From NCBI GenBank assembly GCA_003988855.1, contig QYAI01000023.1:221365-285364 (forward strand): 64,000 nucleotides of DNA, written 5' to 3'. This stretch comes from Arachnopeziza araneosa (Eukaryota > Ascomycota > Leotiomycetes > Helotiales > Arachnopezizaceae). How positions within the stretch are numbered: position 1 is the first letter of the stretch; each line of letters starts with the position of its first letter. The position numbers were made by a program, and so were the translations under genes. The notes under the pieces were generated by a model. It was not told the DNA's origin and made no database searches. It worked only from the letters and a program-made list of their open reading frames with translations. This document shows positions 56,532 through 64,000 of the stretch, in pieces.

Positions 56532-58253
56532 TCATCGCCCCTGAAGGACCTTCTTCATGGGCCCAAAGGTCCCTGTGAAAGAGCGAATCTTCTTCCCAAA
56601 GAGAAACAAGACAAGGGAGAGCGAAAATATGAAGTACTGAATGCCAACCATCTCCCCAAACGCTTTTTTGACGCCCTCAACCTTTATCCAATCCTGAATA
56701 TATAGTGAAAGAAGACAAGCCATGACGTTCCTCACTACGAAAACAATAACAAGGACTTCTCCTGAAATCTAATAGATACGAAAGTTAGCTGGAAGTTCTT
56801 GGTCTGTTGAACGAGTTGGATGGAGAAGCAGAAAACGTACAGGTCTATAAGCATCAACAGTATATGTAACAACCACGTTACTTGCGGCTGTGAGAGCAAA
56901 TCCCAGCATAGCGAACCCAACTATAGCACCCCAATAGTTCTTCTTATCAGCAATAATCATTCCGTATGTTAGGACGCCCATTGGTCCGATAATAGCCGGA
57001 AAGATCATTGCAGGAAGACGATATTCTGGCTCAGCAATACCTCCTTTCCGAGCTGTTGCTCTATTGGCAATGAAGTCGATAAGACGACCTCCAATGAAGA
57101 AAGAGATTACTGCGCCGACAAAACCAGCAATGGACATTAGACCAAGACTGTGAATCTTCCAGTGATAAGGGGCGGCAGTGAATGTTCGGGAGGATGTGAG
57201 TTGAATAGAGATGTTCCTGTAAATCATTTGTCAGCAATGCCGTACTACATAGAAGATGGTGGTAGGCTTACCAGCCAACACAAACACCGATTGTAAGCCC
57301 CACGATTATCACTGGCGGGTAAGCAAGGATGATGAGAGTGCTGCCCAACCAACGGAAGAACGACGCCTGACTATCATATCCGAGAGTCAAGGACAAAGAA
57401 GATGCAAAGCTTCTCTTGGGAGGATATGCTTCTGCTGGAAGTTCAAGATCAACAGTATCCCTGTTGTAAGCCGTCTCATGGATGGTGAAGAATCCAATAA
57501 CAAATGTCACGCCGGCTGCAATGGCTACAAAACCCAGCATCCATCTCCAACCCGCATACTGCACCAGATATGCGTTGATGAGCGGGCCGAGGAATACACC
57601 TGCACTGATTGCAGTATGGAAGAACATCATGGAGTGACCACGCTCATGGAAAAAGAAAAGATCAGCAACCACAGATGGGACGGTTGCATCTGCTGCAGCG
57701 CTCATGAAGCCGCCTACGATTCTGCTGGCGAGGAGATTGTCATAGGTGTGTGCGTAATAACCCCATATATTGGTGACCATGAGGAGGATAAGTGAAGATA
57801 GGTAGACAGGTCGCTTGCCTACAATTCGCATCATGGGCATCCAGAACAGGTTGCCAAGGCCCATGGCCAGCAATTGAATTGAAGTGAGATAGCCAGCGCG
57901 AATCGTAGTCGTCTTGAATTCTTTGGCGACGGGCACAATGGCAACAGTGAAATTGCTACTGTTCAGCAGACCGAGGAAGGCGAAGAAGCATACCGTGAGA
58001 TAGGTTGCATATTTTTGGGTGTACGACCAGTTCTGAGGGATGAGGTTTAGTTTCTGCTAGATTGGTAACTGGGATTGGATGCAGTACTCACCAAGGGATC
58101 GTTCGGATCATTGGAAGGCTGTGGCCGAAGAAGAATTCCTCCTTTCTTCGATCGCTTCCCCTCCACCAGCTCGATATCTGCCAGTTCATGGTCTCTCGCA
58201 TGGCCAGTTTCCCCATGGGACACTTGCAAAGTCTTCTCCTCCGACAAAGACAT
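56532..58253 (-). CDS. Major facilitator superfamily transporter
   Basis: Four exons: 58253-58092, 58032-57272, 57216-56841 and 56768-56532 join in frame to 511 aa. The N-terminus is hydrophilic. The membrane part begins NWSYTQKYATYLTVCFFAF, with the usual first-half signatures MRIVGKRPVYL (loop 2-3) and GGFMSAAADATVPSVVADLF. A hydrophilic central loop (KRSFASSLSLTLGYD) and six further helices follow. It resembles DHA1-type multidrug or small-molecule symporters of fungi. The cargo is not predictable. Proximity to the decarboxylase-like gene suggests an aromatic acid, by inference. Confidence 0.9.
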
Positions 58254-60370
58254 CTTTCCTTGGGTTGCTCGAGCTCAGCTCTAGACGTTGGATGGTATAA
58301 TGAAAAAGAGAAGATATGTGAAGCAGAGAGAGAGAAGATGTAGCGAAGGATTAAGTCCCTGGCTCTAATGGCATGTGGAGTATAGGGTGTGGAACGATAC
58401 TCCCGATGCTGGGGTCATAACCAGTGCGTTTGACGGGCATTTTGGATAATTTTCGACCAACTGCATAACCAACTACCTGCTTCAGTGGGCTAATTATGGC
58501 AGATTAGATAATGGATCCCTACCAAGTGTTAGGATGGCCCCCCTCGCTTGTTAGAATCGCCCTCCCTGCTTAACACGTGGTGGACGTCTCTTAGGTACTA
58601 ACCCCGGCTGGACGGACATTTGGAAAGGGACCGTTGTTTCTCAGTCCACCCTGCTGCTCCAGGGTTCAACCAAGATACAGTAGCACTATGAAAATGCTAC
58701 CTCGCCCCTTCAATAAGGATCGATGGTTCCTGATCAGACCATGGTCGGGTTGACCTAGCTTCTTTCTCTCGAACCAAAACTACGAACCAAACTTGAAAGC
58801 GCGATTTAAATTTCCACCACGCCATCTTTTCCGCACACTCCCCGAAGCCGTTAGATACAAGATAGGTTGAGCCTCACATCATACCTAAATTAGACGACGG
58901 GGGCCGGATAGGACGGGAGGCGCCTGAGACCGCTCATGTCAGAAGGATAAATGTACTACTACCCTTCCTCGTCAACCTTTGGGGGATACGCGTCCGTGGA
59001 AACTTCCCACGAGGGGCGGGGAGGATTTCATTCCCTGACCCGCTACCACATGGCCAACTTGCGCCGCCGGGTCGCTTACCTGGGCTTCCGACTACTTGGC
59101 GTAGGAGGTGGTGGAGGTGAACCAGAACTTTCATGTTTGCGGGTAGCTCCTTTGATTCTCTAGGTAGCTTTCTGGGTTGCCTAGTCGTCTCGAAGAGTCG
59201 TATAGACAGGAGAAAACCTTCCCCTTGTGTTTATAGTATAGTTTGGTTTGAGTCATAACCTTGGTCTCGCATGTCATTCGGCCATGATGAATTTCGGTCT
59301 GCGCCCCAAGCCGGAGGTCAAACCACATGGTATGTTAGCAGCTCGCATCGGAGCTCATGTTGGATTGTGGAAGTTGAGGTGTGTCCCGACGAAAAACGAT
59401 TCGTTAGTACTTCAGGGAATCCCTGGCATAGACACGTACGATAAGTGCAAGTAACGTTTCGAGATGAAGCAAAAGTGATGTTTAGGTCTAAAGGTATTTC
59501 CTACTTTATGAGATGCTGGCTTGCAATGTAGCGATGCATGACTTAATCTGAGTCTCATTACCTCCAGCAAATCAAGATGAGTATCCCAGACGCGAGAATT
59601 CTAAAGAGATGGGCTGTAGATAATTTGATGCTGAGAATAGAGTTGCAGTCTTGAGAAGAAAAGTTTACCGCTTGGTAGTAAAATATGCATGTATAAAAAA
59701 AATTATCTTGTAATATCCTGACGCTTTGGTGAAGATGAATTTTGGCCGCCTCGCTAGCCTTCAGTGATTTAACTGTAATTTATGGCGCGGTTGTGGGTGT
59801 TGAATTTATTATCAGATGAAGCATGAACTAACGACTTTTTCATTTAATCTTCAAATCCTACAGTCATTAACAAAGAACGTTGTTCGAGATCAAGTTTATA
59901 AAGAATAAAGACTTATTGCGCATGGTTGATATTTTTCTTAAGAATGAGAGTGAGATTGAACTTCCCTTACGCTTAGGAGGCCTATTGACTAGATCGCAAG
60001 AAAAAATGATGATTCAAGGCAGAGCTTAATGTCTATGCTCATGAGAAGTGAGTAAGACTAACGCGAGACCTGATGGACTCGGGGGAAATATCAGCCAAAT
60101 AGAGAAGCGGGCATCACCAGTCGAATAATTGATTTCAACACTGAAAAGTCATTTCGATTCCACTTGAAACTTGCTTAGAATTTTCAGAAATCATTATTGC
60201 TGTCATCGAAGTGAATAGGCGATGAAGTCTCTTTCCGAGGAAGTTACACTCGTCTCGCCTATTCCGTTTGCAAGCAAACAAACGCGTCGTGCCTTCCTTC
60301 CTTTTTTCCCTTCCCTTCCAAACCCCATCACAACAACATCCTCCTGGCTAAATAATCATCGGACTTCAAG
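58254..60370. other. 2.1-kb intergenic region, no supported gene
   Basis: Short frames only. The left part contains the MFS promoter. AT-rich sequence runs from about 59450 to 60200. A CT-rich tract lies at about 60290-60330 (CCTTCCTTCCTTTTTTCCC) just upstream of the next ATG. Confidence 0.5.
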
Positions 60371-61826
60371 ATGACGATCAAAAAGAAGGGCGAGAAGAAG
60401 CCAAAGGCGAAGCCAGTCCAGGCTGCCAATTTCTTTGCCATGCTGGATGGCAAGGATGGCAATCCAAACTCTCCCACCGAGTTCGACGAGTCTCCTCATG
60501 GTGCCGACGAAGTTTACTTCAAGGCTGACAAGGAAGCTACCGATGTACGTATTGCCATTCCTTAACGTCTTCATCGTTACAGTAATGCAATTATCCTTCT
60601 TCTACCCGTTGCCATCAGCTTCGAGGCCTTCTTCAATGTCAACAAAGCTGACACCACCACCAAGGTTGAGAGGAACAAGATTTTGATCTTGAACTTCGTT
60701 CACCAAGAGCTGCACTACGACTCCGAGCGATCAGTCCCTGCCCTTACTCGAGATTTCTCTAAGAATATTGAGGTCTATCATCGTGCCAAATACAATGGCG
60801 TTGAACTCGATGTCTGCGTTTACTGGCCACCACGCGTAGATGGTGAATTCAAGCCATGTGTTGCTATGGTCAAGTTTGTTTCCGATGACCTCTCCACCGA
60901 ATCTGAAAAGGCTGGTAGTGTTGTCGCTGTCGACGCTTCCTGGACCAAGCCTGCCAAGAAGGATAAGTTCACCACCAAGGTCGATGCGATGTCCAAGAAC
61001 TATTGGGCTCCCCGCTGGAAAGTATGTTTTCTCTCAACAATCTCTTCTGATGTTCTCTCCATCCATACTCAAGACATGCCGCTTGTGTCCACGAAGCAAT
61101 GAATCATATTGAGCATACTGACCTGTTTCCTAGTACGTCGTCATGTCCCTTCGCCACACCATGTCCAACGACTTTGAGAAAAACGGTGTTGAGATTATCC
61201 ATCCTGAACCCGAGACCGAAGATGAAGACAGCGGTGGCGCTGGTGTAAATGACAATGGAGATGAGCTTGAGGAGGAAATGTTGGTCTTTTGTGGCTCCAC
61301 AGGAAAGATTATCGGTCCCAAAGGCTCCAAGATTCAAGAGATCAAGGGCGCTTCTAAAGTTAAAGACATTAAGATGCCGGCCAAGAACGAGGACGGACCT
61401 CGCCCTCGGGCTCGTGACCAAGCTGCCATCACTATTATTGGTACCAAGACAGCTATTGAGAAGGCCAAGAAGCTCATTCAGAAAGTTGTCGATGAATGGG
61501 TCCGTATCCGATCTCCAGTAAATCAAGTCGCTAACTTGTCTTCTTTATAGGCCAATGCCCCCCGCCCTCCTCGCGACGGTGGCGCAAGCTATGGTGGTGC
61601 CGAGTCCTCCGGTGGATACTTTCCTGCCGAAAATTCCACTACCGAAGGTGGCAATGGCGTGGATCTCAACCCCGGGGGAGACTGGGATAAGCCATCCAAT
61701 GGAGGTTTGGAAACACCAGTTGTTGAGAATGGCGTTACCGAGAGCTGGGCCGATGATGCAAATGCTGCTGCTGCTCCTGCAGCTGGCGGTAGCGATTGGG
61801 TTGCTAGTTCTATTGGCCAATGGTAA
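60371..61826 (+). CDS. KH-domain protein
   Basis: Exon 1 is 60371-60544 (basic start MTIKKKGEKKPKAKPVQ, then acidic ADEVYFKADKEATD). Exon 2 runs from about 60619 to 61021, exon 3 is 61134-61517 and exon 4 is 61551-61826. Introns 2 and 3 fit perfectly. The first junction is one base out of frame with the obvious GTACGT donor and ATCAG acceptor, so that join is unresolved. The product is about 412 aa. The third exon carries a single KH RNA-binding domain with the G-x-x-G loop: GSTGKIIGPKGSKIQEIKG, then ITIIGTKTAIEKAKKLI. The C-terminus is Gly/Asn/Asp-rich and ends SSIGQW. It probably binds RNA in the cytosol. The closest named family is unknown to me. Confidence 0.8.
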
Positions 61827-62097
61827 ATGGACTTGATTCGCACCTTACTCTTGGGCTGTTTGGCTATGGTCCGAAGGATATAGATGACGATGACTTTGTG
61901 TTTGGCTTGGCACATTCTGCATGGCCAATTGTCTGATGGTCTCGGTAAACCATCTCGATAGTTTAGCACTACATTGTAGTTGATGATACCAAGAGTAGTA
62001 GTAACAAAGCATCTCTTGCACTATTTCAATCCCCATGAAACTTGCAAGATTGTGACAATTTAAGTCTGGGAATTAAGACAAAGTAGTCATTGTAGCC

Positions 62098-62890
62098 TTA
62101 AATATCGTCGACAAACTTTCTCTCATCAATGTAGAAAGCCTTCTTAACCCCTTTCGTCGCCTCCTCCATATCAATCTTTTCAATCTTCTTTTCAATTGCC
62201 TCCTTCTTCCTCATCAACTCCTTCGCAATCTCCCTCCACTCTATTACCCTTCCTTTCTCACCATTCCAAAACTCTTCTCCTTCCTTCGTCTTAAACGGCA
62301 CTAACTTCCCACCCCTCTTCCTCACAACCCCATCCACAATCACCATCTCCAGATCAGCAGGAGAAGAATGCAACACCACCGCAGCAACGGGATCTTCCTC
62401 TGCGGCACAAACCATCAATGGGCTCAGGGCATCCCAGATCGGTATATCGGCTTTGTACCCGACCTTCAAGCGACCCGAGATCGTGTGCATGGCCGATGGC
62501 TCGTGCTCCGCCCAGGGTCTCTAGGTTGAATGCTTCTTCAGCCGTCTTGTAGATCTTCTTGGGGGCGACCCCGGCGGCGACGAATTTCTGATGGTACTGA
62601 TGGCGAGATGATTGTAACAGGAGGCGCAGCTCAGAGGGGATGGAAGATGAGTAATTGCTGTGGCAGTCGACGCCGACGCTAGATTGGGAGTGGAGTGAGG
62701 GAAGGTGGTGTGGAAGGCGCAGGACTCTCCCATGCCCATCTAGAGTTCTGTTGACGGGGTTGTGGAAACGCGGGAGTTGGCTTGGTGGAGGAGGTCGGTG
62801 TCGGTTGGGCTGGGGTTTGTGGCGTGGGATATCAGGATGGAGGAGTCGAGCAGGCCGTAGGCGTGGAGGGTTTCGATGGCGGAATGGAGT
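62098..62890 (-). pseudogene. Amidohydrolase (cytosine-deaminase/atrazine-hydrolase-like), broken
   Basis: Three frames carry consecutive parts of one amidohydrolase. The upstream frame holds AIETLHAYGLLDSSILISHAT and STTPSTELQMGMGES. The next holds VGVDCHSNYSSS (the metal-site D-C-H region) and KKIYKTAEEAFNLETLGGARAIG. The last holds GRLKVGYKADIPIWDALSP and VVLHSSPADLEMVIVDGVVRKRGGKLVP. Frame changes near 62680 and 62465 look like single-base indels. The N-terminal metal-binding HxH part is missing beyond about 62890, where only 90 bp separate the gene from a MITE. Family members deaminate or hydrolyse aromatic nitrogen rings. This copy is non-functional. Confidence 0.75.
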
Positions 62891-62976
62891 TCTAAGGCAC
62901 ATTAGTTTTGCAACAAAGGAAGTAGAGGAGAATATATGTAGAGTTGAGATGTGGACATAATGTGACGTGATGATCT

Positions 62977-63199
62977 CGAGGCGGTCAAAATTCGTCTTCG
63001 CCGAAGCGTCGGGAAGTCGTAAAGTCGAAGCTCAAATACCACAATCTTTACTCTCCTAAAGTCGATCAAAATTCTAGACAATGAAGGATGAGTATCTAAG
63101 AGCTCCGCATTTTAAGTTTTAAGTGCTTGTTCATGACAAGTATTGACATTTTGCGGTTTTAATTTTTCCGTTCGTCGAAGACGAATTTTACCCGCCTCG
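62977..63199. mobile_element. MITE copy 2 (~223 bp)
   Basis: The left end CGAGGCGGTCAAAATTCGTC and right end GAATTTTACCCGCCTCG form ~29-bp terminal inverted repeats. TCT lies on both outer sides and may be a 3-bp target duplication. It matches copy 1 at 49687-49907 throughout. Confidence 0.87.
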
Positions 63200-64000
63200 T
63201 CTTAATCCCCAAGGACTTGACTCTTTCGAAAATTGGTACTACAATCTCCCTTGGAAGATGAAATCCATCGACGTAATTAAAATCTTACTGAGGAAACTCG
63301 TGATATATATGTCAACCTCGGATTCCGTTAAAGTCCGTCTAACAGCGAGGCCGAGCAGCGAAGTGACACGACAAACTACTATAGTGAAAGAGCTCGGAGA
63401 ACAGACAAGATGGGTAAGAGATGAGCAAGATAAGATGGGGTGCAAATTCGATGGATAATCTCATTGACCATCTTCGACAATCAGGTGTTCGGACTTTCAG
63501 CCAGTGAGCTTTCAGTACTGGAAATGTTTACAAGGTCAATCAAGTCTCAGAAAGCTCATGCACGGATTTTTGCATATTGCGGGTCTTCTTTTGAGCAGAT
63601 ATACAAACGACTCTGAAAGAACTGTCGATTTCACTTGAAATAAAGCTGCACTACTTTTCTCGGAGGTAGATACTCAATTGATTGGAGTCGATGAAAGGGT
63701 TTCGCAACCACTTATTCTGCCAAATGGACACTCGCTGGTGCGAGTAGTTCTATTGTGGACTAAGCAATTGTGAGATTATGTCTATTTGTATTATCATCGG
63801 CATTTATGAGATGTCAAGTATCAATATCAGAAAGTAGATGTTGAAGAGATGTCAAGTATCAATATCAAAAAGTAGACGTTGAAATTTAGGCGCATAAGCA
63901 CTACTCGTATTCCCCTGCACTCGCACGGTCACCGCACTCGCCCGCCCCTCAAAAATCCATTTTTCTACCCCACCCCTCACTATATTTCTTCTCTTATCAT
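63200..64000. other. Right end of the window, no supported gene
   Basis: Short frames without domains. The last 100 bp are C-rich, promoter-like sequence (CCCCTGCACTCGC...CACTATATTTC), perhaps upstream of a gene beyond the window. A 38-bp tandem duplication lies inside. Confidence 0.4.
63808..63883 (+). repeat. 38-bp direct tandem duplication
   Basis: Two adjacent copies of a unit starting GAGATGTCAAGTATCAATAT differ at two bases. Confidence 0.85.

Overview
The window is nuclear DNA of a filamentous ascomycete. The genes carry short introns (about 42-190 nt, mostly 42-70) with GTAAGT-type donors and CTAAY branch sites. The gene families are typically fungal: a HET-domain protein, a Zn2Cys6 transcription factor, a SAT4-type rhodopsin-fold membrane protein, a fungal type-2 glycosyltransferase, and a GH28 enzyme with a CBM1 tail. 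Secreted plant-wall and peptidase genes suggest a plant-associated or saprotrophic lifestyle. Placement near Leotiomycetes is only an impression.

Layout. 0.3-8.0 kb holds ordinary genes: a secreted neprosin-type peptidase, a GNAT acetyltransferase, a 662-aa unknown and an ADP-ribosylglycohydrolase. 8.42-14.42 kb is a 6.0-kb AT-rich transposon bounded by 48-bp terminal inverted repeats. It carries two convergent, intron-riddled and dead genes. In both, the positions expected to be tryptophan read TAG or TAA, and I find no TGG and no CCA on either strand over about 5.6 kb. Its introns all contain the same short palindromic sequence family. 14.4-22.7 kb is a decayed compartment with a truncated kynurenine-formamidase-like pseudogene, small repeats, a GH28-CBM1 pseudogene and a HET fragment. 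One intact small secreted cysteine-rich protein gene lies inside it.

22.9-33.5 kb returns to active genes: HET, a secreted alpha/beta hydrolase, an E-E-P repeat ORF, a DJ-1/Hsp31 protein, a Zn2Cys6 regulator and a disordered coiled-coil protein. 33.5-52.2 kb is gene-poor and rich in microsatellites and homopolymers. Its only secure gene is the GT2 polysaccharide synthase at 39.3-41.0 kb, plus one frameshifted candidate at 45.9-46.9 kb. 52.2-58.3 kb is a possible catabolic mini-cluster: a 4,5-dihydroxyphthalate-decarboxylase-like protein, a SAT4-family membrane protein and an MFS transporter. 60.4-61.8 kb encodes a KH-domain protein, followed by a broken amidohydrolase. Two copies of a ~220-bp MITE lie at 49.7 and 63.0 kb.

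The most unusual content is the 6-kb transposon: a mutation signature confined to CCA/TGG, and repeated introner-like introns on both strands. The same TGG-to-stop lesion appears singly in the nearby pseudogenes, suggesting one genome-wide mutational process.
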